A stretch of DNA of 64,000 bases, taken from contig NZ_LGUR01000215.1 in NCBI RefSeq assembly GCF_001270495.1, forward strand, positions 6,701 through 70,700, read 5' to 3'. The DNA comes from Streptomyces viridochromogenes (lineage in GTDB: Bacteria; Actinomycetota; Actinomycetes; Streptomycetales; Streptomycetaceae). Numbering within the stretch: position 1 is the first letter of the stretch; each line of letters starts with the position of its first letter. The translations under genes and the position numbers were made by a program. The notes under the pieces were generated by a model, which did not search any database, was not told the DNA's origin, and worked only from the letters and a program-made list of their open reading frames with translations. Shown in pieces: positions 33,719-44,568 of the stretch.

Positions 33719-34786
33719 GTGACGATCACCGAAGAGCGCGCCGCGCTGGAGAGGCTCTACGCCGACTTCGAGGCCGCGCACCTGACGCCCCTGTGGACCC
33801 AGCGCGAGGGTCTGATGACGCAAGCGCCGCGGCCGGACGCCGTGCCGGCCCTGTGGCGCTGGTCGGTGCTCCACCCGCTCGCCGAGCGCAGCGGCGACCT
33901 GGTCCCGGTCGGCCGGGGCGGCGAGCGCCGCGCCATCGCGCTCGCCAACCCGGGCCTGCCCGGCACCGCGTACGCCACCCCCACCCTGTGGGCCGCGATC
34001 CAGTACCTCGGCCCCGGTGAGGAGGCCCCGGCCCACCGGCACACCCAGACCGCGTTCCGCTTCGTGGTGGAGGGCGAGGGTGTGTGGACCAACGTGGAGG
34101 GCGACCCGGTGGCGATGCGCCGGGGCGATCTGCTGCTCACCCCCGGCATGCACTTCCACGAGCACCACAACACCACCGACCGGCCGATGGCCTGGATCGA
34201 CGGCCTGGACATCCCGCTGGTACGCCAACTGGACGCCGGATTCTTCGAGTTCGGCCCGGATCGGCTGGCCACCCGCGCCACCCCGGCCGCCTCCCGCAAC
34301 GAACGCCTGTGGGGCCACCCGGGCCTGCGCCCCGTCGGCGCCCCCGCCACCCCTTCCTCCCCGCTGATGGCGTACCGCTGGGAGCACACCGACGCGGCCC
34401 TCACCGCCCAGCTGGAGCTGGAGGACGAGGGCTACCCGGGCGTGGTGGAGCCCGGCCACGCGGTCGTACGGTTCACCGACCCGGCCACCGCCCGGGACGC
34501 GCTGTCCACCATCCGTACCGAGATGCACCGGCTGCGCCCCGGCACCAGTACCGCGACCACCCGCGTGGTCGGCTCCGCCGTCTGGCAGGTGTTCGACGGC
34601 ACCGGCACGGTCCAGGTCGGCGACGAGCGGTACGACGTCGCCAAGGGGGACCTGTTCGCGGTGCCGTCCTGGGCCCCGCTCACTCTCAGCTCCGAAGACG
34701 GCCTGGACGCCTTCCGCTTCTCCGACGACCCCGTCTACGAGGCGATCGGCCTGGCCCGCACCCACCGAGAGGAGCCCTCCGCATGA
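33719..34786 (+). CDS. sdgD: Gentisate 1,2-dioxygenase
   Basis: A 355-residue bicupin enzyme, first gene of a six-gene operon; the start is GTG 33719. The first cupin contains AHRHTQTAFRFVVEGEG (likely iron ligands His 106 and His 108) and GMHFHEHHN (His 147 or a neighbour); a second cupin lies at about 255-345. It cleaves gentisate with O2 to maleylpyruvate using Fe(II). It corresponds to SdgD of the Streptomyces sp. WA46 salicylate pathway. The stop overlaps the next gene (ATGA). Confidence 0.92.
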   Translation: MTITEERAALERLYADFEAAHLTPLWTQREGLMTQAPRPDAVPALWRWSVLHPLAERSGDLVPVGRGGERRAIALANPGLPGTAYATPTLWAAIQYLGPGEEAPAHRHTQTAFRFVVEGEGVWTNVEGDPVAMRRGDLLLTPGMHFHEHHNTTDRPMAWIDGLDIPLVRQLDAGFFEFGPDRLATRATPAASRNERLWGHPGLRPVGAPATPSSPLMAYRWEHTDAALTAQLELEDEGYPGVVEPGHAVVRFTDPATARDALSTIRTEMHRLRPGTSTATTRVVGSAVWQVFDGTGTVQVGDERYDVAKGDLFAVPSWAPLTLSSEDGLDAFRFSDDPVYEAIGLARTHREEPSA

Positions 34787-35607
34787 GGCTCGCCACCATC
34801 CGTACGCCCGAGGGCACCCGCGCCGTCCGTATCGAGGGCGACGCCGCCGTGGAGCTCGGCCACCCGGATGTGGGTGCGCTGCTGAGCCGCCCCGGGTGGC
34901 GGGCCGAGGCCGCGACCGCCGACGGCCGTCACCACGACCTGACCGGTCTCGACTACGCGCCGCCCGTCCCCTCCCCCGAGAAGATCGTGTGCGTCGGGCT
35001 CAACTACCGCAACCACATCCTGGAGATGGGCCGCGAACTGCCCGAACACCCCACGCTCTTCGCCAAGTTCGCCCGCGCCCAGGTCGGCGCCTACGACCCG
35101 GTGGTCCTGCCCGCCGGATCCGACGCGGTGGACTGGGAGGCCGAACTCGGCGTGTACGTCGGCGCCGAGGTCCGGCACGCCACGCCCGAGCAGGCCCGCG
35201 CCGCGATCGCCGGCTACACGGTGGTCAACGACGTCACCGGCCGCGACTTCCAGTACCGCTCACCGCAGTGGCTCCAGGGCAAGACCTTCGAGGCGAGCAC
35301 ACCGGTCGGCCCCTGGCTGGTGGTCGCCGAGCCGGACGACGCCCCCCTGTCGGCCGAGCTGACCTGCACCGTCGACGGCCAGCTGATGCAGAAGGCCGAC
35401 ACCGGGGACCTGGTGTTCGACCCGGCGGCCCTGGTCGCGTACATCTCGCGGATCATCACCCTCGTCCCCGGCGACCTGATCGCCACCGGCACTCCCGGCG
35501 GCGTCGGCCACGCCCGCAAGCCCCCGCGCTACCTGACCGAGGGCAGCGAGCTGGTGACCGCCGTCGAGGGCGTCGGCGAGTGCCGCAACACCCTGGTGAG
35601 GGGCTGA
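34783..35607 (+). CDS. Fumarylpyruvate hydrolase (FAH family)
   Basis: A 274-residue fumarylacetoacetate hydrolase-family enzyme starting at ATG 34783 in an ATGA overlap. Family motifs are present: EKIVCVGLNYRNHILEMG, VDWEAELGVYVG (metal-binding Glu residues), GYTVVNDVTGRDFQ, QGKTFEASTPVGPWLV and GDLIATGTPGGVGHA. In this operon it should split fumarylpyruvate into fumarate and pyruvate, the last step of the gentisate pathway. Other members of the family act on acylpyruvates, so specificity rests on context. Confidence 0.9.
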   Translation: MRLATIRTPEGTRAVRIEGDAAVELGHPDVGALLSRPGWRAEAATADGRHHDLTGLDYAPPVPSPEKIVCVGLNYRNHILEMGRELPEHPTLFAKFARAQVGAYDPVVLPAGSDAVDWEAELGVYVGAEVRHATPEQARAAIAGYTVVNDVTGRDFQYRSPQWLQGKTFEASTPVGPWLVVAEPDDAPLSAELTCTVDGQLMQKADTGDLVFDPAALVAYISRIITLVPGDLIATGTPGGVGHARKPPRYLTEGSELVTAVEGVGECRNTLVRG

Positions 35608-35609
35608 CC

Positions 35610-37211
35610 ATGCGCATCGCTGTCGTAGGCGGAGGCCCCGGCGGGCTCTTCTTCGCCGCCCTGTTCCGGCAGGCCGCCCCGGCTGCCGAGGTGACGGTCT
35701 TCGAACGCAACCGGGCCGACGACGCGTTCGGCTTCGGCGTGGTGTTCTCCGACCGCACGCTCGCCGGCATCCACGAGGCCGACCCCGTGCTCCGTGAGGC
35801 GCTCGACGCGCACGGCCGTCACTGGGACGACATCGAGGTCCGGCTGAAGGGCGAGCGCATCCGCTGCGGCGGCAACGGCATGGCCGCGATCGCCCGCCGT
35901 ACGTTGCTGGCCCTGCTCCAGGAGCGGGCCCGCGACCTGGGCGCGGACCTCCGCTTCGAGACCGAGGCGGGACTGGACGACCTGGCCGGCTACGACCTCG
36001 TGGTCGCCGCCGACGGCACGTCGTCGCGGATCCGCGACGCCCTGGCGGAGCGCCTGGAGCCGACGGTCGAGACGGCGACGGCCAAGTTCATCTGGTTCGG
36101 CACGGATTACATGTTCGACGGGCTCACCTTCGTCCACGAACGCGGCCCGCACGGCGTCTTCGCCGTGCACGGCTACCCGATCAGCGCGGACGTGAGCACG
36201 TTCATCGTCGAGACCGACGAGGCGTCCTGGCGGGCGGCGGGCCTCGACGCGTTCGACACGACCCGGCCGCCCGGCCCCAGCGACCTGGCGACGAAGGCGT
36301 ACCTGGAGGAGCTTTTCGCCGACCAGATCGACGGCCACCGGCTCCTCGTCAACAACTCCCGCTGGGGCAACTTCCGCACCCGGCGCACCCGCCGCTGGTA
36401 CGTCACCGAGCCCCGCCCGGTCGCCCTGCTCGGCGACGCCGCGCACACCGCGCACTTCTCCGTGGGCTCCGGCACGAAGATGGCCATGGAGGACGCCATC
36501 GCGCTGTCCGCCGCCCTCGCCAAGCACACCACCGACCTTCCGGCCGCCCTCGCCGCCTACGAATCCGCCGCCCGCCCCTCGGTCGAGGCGATCCAGAACG
36601 CGGCCCGGCCCAGCCTGGGCTGGTGGGAGCACTTCGGCGAATACCACGACGCCTTCGAGCCCTGGCAGTTCGCCTACCACTTCCTGTCCCGCAGCATCAC
36701 GGACGGCCGGCTGGCACGGCGGGCCCCGGACTTCGTGCGCGCCAGTCACGACCGGTGGCAGGCACGCCACGGCGGTGCCGAACCCCTGGACACCCCGTTC
36801 GACCTCGGCACATGGCGGCTGCCCGGCCGGGTCATGCTGGTCGATCCCGACGGCACCACCGCGGTGGGCGGCACCGGAGACCCGCTGCCCCTGCGGGCGT
36901 CCGCGCCCGACACGCCGGGGCCCTGGGGCGCCCGGATCACCGCCCCGGACGACGAGCCCGGACTCGCCGCCGGGTACGCGCGGCTCGCCGCCCTCGCCGC
37001 CGCCGGACCACTGCTGGTCGCCGTGCACGGCGGTACGGCCCACACCCGCGCGCTGCTCACCGAGCGGGCCCGCCTGCACCACGGACTGCCCGCACTCCTC
37101 GTGGACGACACGCCGGACCGCGACCGCGCGGTCACCGCCGTACTGTCCGGCCGGACCGATCTGGTCGGCGCGAGCGCAGACACCGTCGCGGCCTGGGAGA
37201 TGTCCTCATGA
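35610..37211 (+). CDS. sdgC: FAD-dependent salicylyl-CoA 5-hydroxylase
   Basis: A 533-residue flavoprotein monooxygenase starting at ATG 35610, two bases after the preceding stop. It has the FAD Rossmann motif VVGGGPGG (residues 5-12) and the second FAD motif LLGDAAHTAHFSVGSGTKMAMEDA, like salicylyl-CoA/2-aminobenzoyl-CoA monooxygenases. It should convert salicylyl-CoA to gentisyl-CoA with NAD(P)H and O2. Related bifunctional proteins of about 770 residues carry a C-terminal old-yellow-enzyme domain. Here only about 130 residues follow the hydroxylase (from about 400), with a short piece (AVTAVLSGRTDLVG) resembling the end of such a barrel. The stop overlaps the next gene (ATGA). Confidence 0.85.
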   Translation: MRIAVVGGGPGGLFFAALFRQAAPAAEVTVFERNRADDAFGFGVVFSDRTLAGIHEADPVLREALDAHGRHWDDIEVRLKGERIRCGGNGMAAIARRTLLALLQERARDLGADLRFETEAGLDDLAGYDLVVAADGTSSRIRDALAERLEPTVETATAKFIWFGTDYMFDGLTFVHERGPHGVFAVHGYPISADVSTFIVETDEASWRAAGLDAFDTTRPPGPSDLATKAYLEELFADQIDGHRLLVNNSRWGNFRTRRTRRWYVTEPRPVALLGDAAHTAHFSVGSGTKMAMEDAIALSAALAKHTTDLPAALAAYESAARPSVEAIQNAARPSLGWWEHFGEYHDAFEPWQFAYHFLSRSITDGRLARRAPDFVRASHDRWQARHGGAEPLDTPFDLGTWRLPGRVMLVDPDGTTAVGGTGDPLPLRASAPDTPGPWGARITAPDDEPGLAAGYARLAALAAAGPLLVAVHGGTAHTRALLTERARLHHGLPALLVDDTPDRDRAVTAVLSGRTDLVGASADTVAAWEMSS

Positions 37212-39288
37212 CGGGCGGCGTGCTGGAGGCGCTGTTCGCTCCACGCGGCATCGCCGTCGTCGGAGCCTCCACCGACCCGGCGAAGCTGGGCGCCGCGCTG
37301 GCCCGCTCGGTGGCCGGGTTCCCCGGACACCTGGGGCTGGTCAACGCCCGCCGCCCGGACCCCTCCGCCGGGGTGTACGCCTCGGTCGCCGAGGCCGCCG
37401 AGCACGGACCCGTCGACCTGGCGCTGGTCTGCGTCCCCGCCGCGGGGTGCGCGGACGCCGTCGCCGAGGCCGCCAAGGCCGGGGCGCGGGCCGCCGTGGT
37501 CTACGGGGGCGGATTCGCCGAGGCCGGACCGGACGGCGAGCGCTACCAGCGCGAACTCGCCGACGTGGCCGAGCGCACCGGCATCCGGCTGCTCGGCCCG
37601 AACACCTCCGGCTTCCTCGCGCCCGGCCAGGGCCTCACCGCCAGCTTCGTCCCCGGCGCCGCCGACGTGCCGGCCGGCCGGATCGCCGTCGTGGCCGCCA
37701 GCGGCGGTGTCAACCACGCCCTGGCGTTCCTGCTCAGCGAGGCCGGCCACGGCGTGAGTCTCGCGGTGGGGCTGGGCAACGGCGTCGACGTCACGGCCGC
37801 CGACGTCCTGGAGCACCTGGCCGGCGACCCGCACACCACCGCCGTAGCCCTGCACATCGAGTCCGTCGCGGACGGACGCCGACTGACCGACGCGGTCGCA
37901 CGGCTCGCCGCCACCCGCCCCGTCGTCGCACTCGTCGTCGGCCGCCACGACGTCGGCGCCTTCGCCGCCTCCCACACCGGCGCCCTCGCCACCTCCTGGC
38001 GCACCACCCGCGCGGCCCTCGCCCAGGCCGGAGCCGTACTGGTAGACGACGAACGCGAACTGGTCGACGCGGTGGGCGCGTTGTCGCTGGTACGGCTTCC
38101 CGCGGCCGCCGACCCGGGGGTGGGCGTGGTGACGGCACAGGCCGGTCCCGGCCTGCTCCTCCTGGACGACCTGCGCGGCCGCCGGGCCGCCGTGCCCGAG
38201 CTGACCGCGGACACCCGGCGGGCGCTGGCCGAGGTCCTGCCGCCGCTGACGTACCAGGCCAACCCGGTCGACACCGGTCGCCCCGGCCCCGGCTTCGCCA
38301 CCGTCCTGGAAGCGGTGGCGGCCGACCCGGCCGTGGACGTGATCGCCGGCTACGCGCTCCACGAACCGGCCGCCTTCGACCTGGTCGGGGCAGTGGACAC
38401 GGCCAGGCACGGGGTGCCGCTGGTTCTCGGGGTCGGCGGCGCGGGCGACGACGTACGGCGGGTGCGCCGCGCCCTGCTGGAGCGGGGCGTGCCGGTGGCC
38501 GGTGACCCGCGGGGGCTCGCCGCCATGACCGGCGCGCTGCTGGCCGACGCCCGCGCCCGCAGCCGTACGACGGCGGCCCCCGCAGCGCCGGCGCGCGTGG
38601 ACGTCGGCGCCGGCCCCTGGGACGAGGACCAGGCCAAGACGCTCCTCGGCGCGCTCGGTGTGCCGACCATGCCCCGCCGGGCCTGCGCCGACCGCGCCGA
38701 GGCCCACCGGGCGCTGGCCGAACTGCCCGGCCCGGTGGCGGTCAAGCTGCTGGACGCGGCCGTGCTGCACAAGACCGAGATCGGCGGCGTCCGGCTCGGG
38801 GTGCGCACCCCGGACGAGCTGGACGCGGCCCTCGACGCGATCGAGGCGGCCGGAGCCTCTCCCACGCGGCGGCGACCGCATGTTCCACGCAGCCTGGTCG
38901 AGTCGATGGCCCCGGCCGGCGTGGACCTCGTCGTCGGTGCCCGTCGCGACCCCGTGTTCGGCCCGGTCGTCCTGGTCGGCCTCGGCGGCACCACCGCCGA
39001 AGCGCTGGCGGACGTCAGCATCCGGCTCGCCCCGCTGAGCGTGTCCGAGGCCGCCGCCATGCCCGCCGAGCTGGCCGCCCGTGCCCTCCTCGACGGCTGG
39101 CGCGGCGGGCCCGTACTGGACCCCGCCGCCCTCGGCGAGGTGACGGCGGCCCTCGGCGACCTGCTCGCCGCCCACCCCGAACTCGCCGAGATCGAAATCA
39201 ACCCCCTGCGGATCACCGCTCAGGGCCTCGTGGCGCTGGATGCTGTGTGCACAGCCGCAGAAGCTGCTGCTCCCGGAGGTGGTGACTG

Positions 39289-39289
<1 letters not shown>
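37208..39289 (+). CDS. NDP-forming acyl-CoA ligase, candidate salicylyl-CoA-forming enzyme
   Basis: A 693-residue fusion of the alpha and beta parts of ADP/NDP-forming acyl-CoA synthetases: CoA-binding Rossmann domain (about 5-130, LFAPRGIAVVGASTDPAKLG), flavodoxin-like ligase domains with SHTGAL (His 256 is the phosphohistidine position in the family), then an ATP-grasp domain (about 470-690; VKLLDAAVLHKTEIGGV, EIEINPLR). In the operon it sits between the hydroxylase and the AMP ligase. It may act like SdgB of strain WA46, making salicylyl-CoA, or provide an alternative activation route. Coupled at both ends (ATGA before, one-base overlap after). Confidence 0.82.
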
Positions 39290-40955
<1,666 letters not shown>

Positions 40956-40959
<4 letters not shown>

Positions 40960-41663
40960 CCGACCGACATGACCTGACCGCCACCCTGCCCTGGATGCGC
41001 GAGGGCACAGCCCTGCTGCTGGGCGTGGCCGACCGCCTCACCGAAACCGACCTGCGCGCCCCCAGCGACCTCCCCGGCTGGACCCGCGCGCATGTCATCG
41101 GCCACGTCGCCCGCAACGCCGAGGCCCTCGTCCGCCTGGCCACCTGGGCACGCACCGGCGTCGCCACCCCGATGTACGCCGACCGCGAGCAGCGCGCCAC
41201 CGAGATCGAGTCCTCGGCGGCCCTCCCGCCCGACGTACTACGGGAGCAGCTGAAGTCCACGGCGGCGGAGCTGGACGACGCCCTGGCCGCCCTCGGCTCC
41301 GCCACCTGGCGGACCGAGGTCAAGAGCGCCCTGGGGCGCACCATTCCCGCAGCCGAGATCCCCTGGATGCGAGTGCGCGAGGTATGGCTGCACGCGGTCG
41401 ACCTGGCAGCGGGAACCACCTTCTCCGACCTCCCCGCCCTCCTGATCGACACCCTCCTCGACGACGTCACCACCACCCTCTCCACCCGCCCCGGCTGCCC
41501 ACCGGTCCGCCTCACCCCGACCGACCGGGCCCGCACCTGGCAGTTCGGTCCGCCCACGGCACAGGCCCCGGACGTGATCCGGGCACCGGCCACGGAACTG
41601 CTGGCCTGGACGACCGGCCGCGCGACCCGCACCGAGCCGGTGACCCTGCCGGCCTGGCTGTGA
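40956..41663 (+). CDS. Mycothiol-dependent maleylpyruvate isomerase
   Basis: A 235-residue DinB-fold enzyme of the mycothiol-dependent maleylpyruvate isomerase family, with the metal-binding pattern GHVARNAEAL (His 50) and a later EVWLHAVDL. It should convert maleylpyruvate to fumarylpyruvate, linking the dioxygenase and the hydrolase at the start of the operon. Start ATG 40956 overlaps the AMP ligase stop (ATGA), and this is the last gene of the operon. The requirement for mycothiol is a family property that fits an actinobacterium. Confidence 0.9.
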
Positions 41664-41783
41664 CGGGCCCGTCACCCGAAGGGTCCGGAACCGAACTCGG
41701 GCGCGCCCCCCGTCCGCCGAGGGGCGGGCGTAGCCTCGAAGGCGCCGAGGGCTTCCCGTGTGCCGGCTCATGTGCCGAGTGCC

Positions 41784-41844
41784 GTTCTCGGCGAACGACG
41801 ATGCCGGGCCGGACCGCGTCCGGGCCCGGGGCAGGGTTCGCCTC
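41784..41844 (+). promoter_or_regulatory. Shared promoter/leader element, copy A
   Basis: The 61 bases before the start at 41845 closely match those before the DUF5994 genes at 46857 and 43786: GTTCTCGGCG at the distal end, GCCGGGCCGG in the middle, and CCGGGGCAGGGTTCGC just before the ATG. The conserved spacing (62-64 bases to the end of the start codon) suggests one transcription and leader signal shared by these genes. Confidence 0.55.
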
Positions 41845-42534
41845 ATGACCGCGCACATGCCGGACCGCCCGGCGACCGCCCGCCCCGGGACGCCTCCCGG
41901 GATACCGTGCCCGTCGCGGCGCCGGCAGGGGCCGTCGCCCGAGCGGGGCGAGTTCGTCCGGCCGCTGACCCGGCGCCAGGTCGACGACCGGATGTGGGAA
42001 CTCGGTGAGCTGTACGCCCACACCTGGTCGAGCGAGCCCGGCGAGCCGGGGATCTCGGACCGGTCGGACCGGGCCGGGTCCGCCGCCTTCCGGCGGCGGC
42101 TCGCGGGTCACATGCGCCGGCCGGGGTTCGAACTGCTCGTCGCGGAGGCCGTCCGCCCCTCGGGCGCCACCGACCTCACGGCCTGTGCATACGGCTTCCC
42201 CGTGCGTGGCATCGGCCCGTGGTGGCAGGGCCTCGACGGGTATCTCCCGGAGAACCTGGTCCGCGTCGCCGCCTCGGGAAAGCTCTTCGCGGTCGCCGAC
42301 GTCGTCGTGGAGAGCCGGGTACGCACCCATGACCTGACCCGCGAGTGGAACCTCGCCCGGCGCCTGCAGAGGCGGCTGCTCGGCGACCACGTCGGCGCGC
42401 TCGGCATCACCCTGGTCGACCGCTGTGACGTGGACACGTACCGGGCACTGCTGGCCTGGGGCTGGCGCTGCCTCCCGGCCGAGGACCGCGGGACGTTCCG
42501 CTTCGCTCCGCGCCGCCTGCTGGTGCTCCGCTGA
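41845..42534 (+). CDS. Conserved hypothetical protein
   Basis: A 229-residue protein; ATG 41845 is favoured because the leader element shared with DUF5994 genes ends there. After a Pro/Arg-rich N-terminus (1-35), the domain FVRPLTRRQVDDRMWELGELY and FELLVAEAVRPSGATDLTACAYGFPVRG suggests a GNAT-like fold, and the C-terminal part RRLQRRLLGDHVGALGITLVDRCDVDTYRALLAWGW supports this weakly. The substrate is unknown. It stands alone after the salicylate operon. Confidence 0.65.
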   Translation: MTAHMPDRPATARPGTPPGIPCPSRRRQGPSPERGEFVRPLTRRQVDDRMWELGELYAHTWSSEPGEPGISDRSDRAGSAAFRRRLAGHMRRPGFELLVAEAVRPSGATDLTACAYGFPVRGIGPWWQGLDGYLPENLVRVAASGKLFAVADVVVESRVRTHDLTREWNLARRLQRRLLGDHVGALGITLVDRCDVDTYRALLAWGWRCLPAEDRGTFRFAPRRLLVLR

Positions 42535-42724
42535 AGACGCGCCCGTATCCGGTGCGGGCCTCCGCCAGGCGTGGCACCTTGTGGCCTGATGAGCGGCTCC
42601 CCCGGCACGTGGGCTGAACCGGAGAAGCCTGGGCTGGGTCAGTCCCCAGGGGAACGCTGCTGAACCGGTCCTGCACACCAAGTCCCCTGCCTGGCCGAGC
42701 GCACACGTCAGGGGCGCGGTTCTG

Positions 42725-43246
42725 TCAGAACTTTCTGCCGCCGGACGCCCCCGGGTCGGTGGAGTGGGCCTGGCCCGTGTGGGTGTCGACCAGGATCTGC
42801 ACGGCCTGCTTGGGGTTGTCGGCGCGCACGGCTTCGGCCATCGCGGCCCGCGCCGCCTCGGGAGGCGTGTCCGGCGGTACCACGAGCAGGGAGAAGTAGT
42901 CCTGGTCTCCCCGGGTCACGAGCGCGGTGCCGTCCCCCGTGGAGAAGGCGTCGATGTGCACGACACGGTCGTCGACGGTCATCCGCGTCGGCATCTCGTC
43001 CCAGGCCCCGGAGTCCAGGCCGATCCGGGTGACCGGCCCGAGGCGCTCGGTCAGTGCGCTGATCAGGCCGGGCAGTTCGGTGGCGAGCTGCCTCGAACGG
43101 GGCCACCACGCACCGTCGAGTATGCCCTGGCGGTCGTGGGTGGTGGTGAGCCGCAGGAGAGCCGTTCCGGGGCGCACCGACTCGTGTATGCCGTCCGCCA
43201 GGAGCCCTTCGGGATGCGGGGTAGGGGAGTCCGGCATCGCGCTCAC
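42725..43246 (-). CDS. DUF5994 family protein (copy 1)
   Basis: A 173-residue soluble protein; start GTG 43246, or ATG 43237 nine bases inside. The DUF5994 signature is present: LLRLTTTHDRQGILDGAWWPRSRQLATELPGLISAL, RIGLDSGAWDEMP, VVHIDAFSTGD and FSLLVVPPDTPPEAARAAM. Function unknown; the family is often found in several copies in Streptomyces. Two more copies lie at 43352-43786 and 46857-47249. Confidence 0.8.
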   Translation of the reverse strand: MSAMPDSPTPHPEGLLADGIHESVRPGTALLRLTTTHDRQGILDGAWWPRSRQLATELPGLISALTERLGPVTRIGLDSGAWDEMPTRMTVDDRVVHIDAFSTGDGTALVTRGDQDYFSLLVVPPDTPPEAARAAMAEAVRADNPKQAVQILVDTHTGQAHSTDPGASGGRKF

Positions 43247-43351
43247 CTGCCTTTCCTGGTGGGGCGGCCCGTCGGCTTGCCGGTGCCCGGCGGTGGCCGA
43301 GCGGCTGCCCCGAGGAGAGCGTCCTGCGTCCTCGCTCTCCTCGTGTCCAAG

Positions 43352-43786
43352 CTACTCCTGCCGCTCTCGGGAGAGGTCGTCCCCCGCCGCGGTCATGACC
43401 GGCCCGGCCTCCTCGGCGGTGGTGTGGGGCGGCACGACCGGCAGGTCCCAGCGGCCGACGCCGTAGGAGTAGAGCCGGATCGTGTGCGGGTCGAACCCGG
43501 ACGCGAACCACGCGGCCGTCACCGTGTGACCGGCGGCGGGCAGCTCGCACGGCGCCTCCGGCCAGGTGCCGCGGCGCACGGCGAAACCGGGCGACTGCCC
43601 GCGCAGCGCGTCGAACGCGTCGGTGAGTACGGGCAGTTCGGTCATCAGATCGTGGGAACGGGGCCACCGGGCACCGCACACGGGGCCGGGCGGAGAGGTC
43701 GGCGGGCGCAGGGCGAGCCGGGCGGGCAAGGGCGGGGAGGAGTGTTCCTGCTCGGGGGCCGCACGTTCATCGGCGCGCGATGCCAT
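43352..43786 (-). CDS. DUF5994 family protein (copy 2)
   Basis: A 144-residue member starting at ATG 43786. It has RWPRSHDLMTELPVLTDAF, AAGHTVTAAWFASGFDPHTIRLYSYGVGRWDLPVVPPHT and a helical tail. Relative to copy 1 the LLDGAWWPRS motif is altered (VCGARWPRSHD), so it may have diverged in function. Its upstream 62 bases match the shared leader element of copies A and B. Function unknown. Confidence 0.75.
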   Translation of the reverse strand: MASRADERAAPEQEHSSPPLPARLALRPPTSPPGPVCGARWPRSHDLMTELPVLTDAFDALRGQSPGFAVRRGTWPEAPCELPAAGHTVTAAWFASGFDPHTIRLYSYGVGRWDLPVVPPHTTAEEAGPVMTAAGDDLSRERQE

Positions 43787-43845
43787 GTCGCGGTCCTGTC
43801 CCCGGGCCGCCGTGCGACGGACCGGTGCCGTGGTGCGCCAGGAAC
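43787..43845 (-). promoter_or_regulatory. Shared promoter/leader element, copy C
   Basis: Read on the minus strand, the sequence begins GTTCCTGGCGCAC, has CACCGGTCCG in the middle and CCGGGGACAGGACCGCGAC before the ATG. The distance from the first base to the end of the start codon is 62, identical to copy B at 46798. Confidence 0.4.
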
Positions 43846-44018
43846 GACGCCAACGGGGCGCGGGCGTACGGGGAACTCCCGGTGTCCGCCACGCCACTCC
43901 GCCCCGGTGTTCCCGGACCGGTCCACGGACGGGCGTCCGCGGCACGGCGGAAAGCGGGCCCATGCTGACGATGCGCCGCCGCAGGACAGTTGGGCCCTGG
44001 CTCCCCTCGCCCTCCGGG

Positions 44019-44369
44019 TCAGCCCGGCTCGTCCGTGTGGGCTCGTTGCGCCTGGGAACGACTGCTGGTCAGCCAGGACGATGCCGATGCCGATGGCGGC
44101 GCGACGGAAGGGTGCGCGGTGTCGACCGTCAGGTGGAGCAGGGTGCCGCGGCCGTCCGCGCCCGCGGGATAGCTGCGCGGTTCGTCGCAGCGGAAGCCCT
44201 GGCGCAGGAGCTGTGCCACCCGCTGGGCGATGTCGGGGTTCGCCGCGATGATGCGGACCTCGGCGAACTCGCCCACGGGTGGGTCCTCGTCCGCGTACGG
44301 GGAGGCGGCCGGTACTTCGGGTGCGTCCCGGCTCTCGGCGTCGTGGACGGGTGGGTGCATCGAGCGCAT
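44019..44369 (-). CDS. Small conserved hypothetical protein
   Basis: A 116-residue protein; ATG 44369 follows GGAGGTGGCTCC. The core EFAEVRIIAANPDIAQRVAQLLRQGFRCDEPRSYPAGADGRGTLLHLTVDT (about residues 33-85) looks like a small alpha/beta domain; the C-terminal 30 residues are Ser/Ala-rich and probably disordered. No family is recognised. It sits between DUF5994 copy 2 and the SpoIIE phosphatase on the same strand. Confidence 0.6.
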   Translation of the reverse strand: MRSMHPPVHDAESRDAPEVPAASPYADEDPPVGEFAEVRIIAANPDIAQRVAQLLRQGFRCDEPRSYPAGADGRGTLLHLTVDTAHPSVAPPSASASSWLTSSRSQAQRAHTDEPG

Positions 44370-44568
44370 GGAGCCACCTCCGTGGTCTCGGCGAGGCCGC
44401 GCCGTAGCGGTGGTCGCGTGGAAGACGGCGGGAGTCGCCCACGGTTCTCCGTCCGAAGGGCGGACCGACGGGAGGAAACCTCCGAGCCCGGCGTGACCTG
44501 CTCCGGGTACGTCCACCCTACGCCGCTGCCCCCCCGGCTCCCTTCGGGCCGCGAGTGAATGCGCTCGG

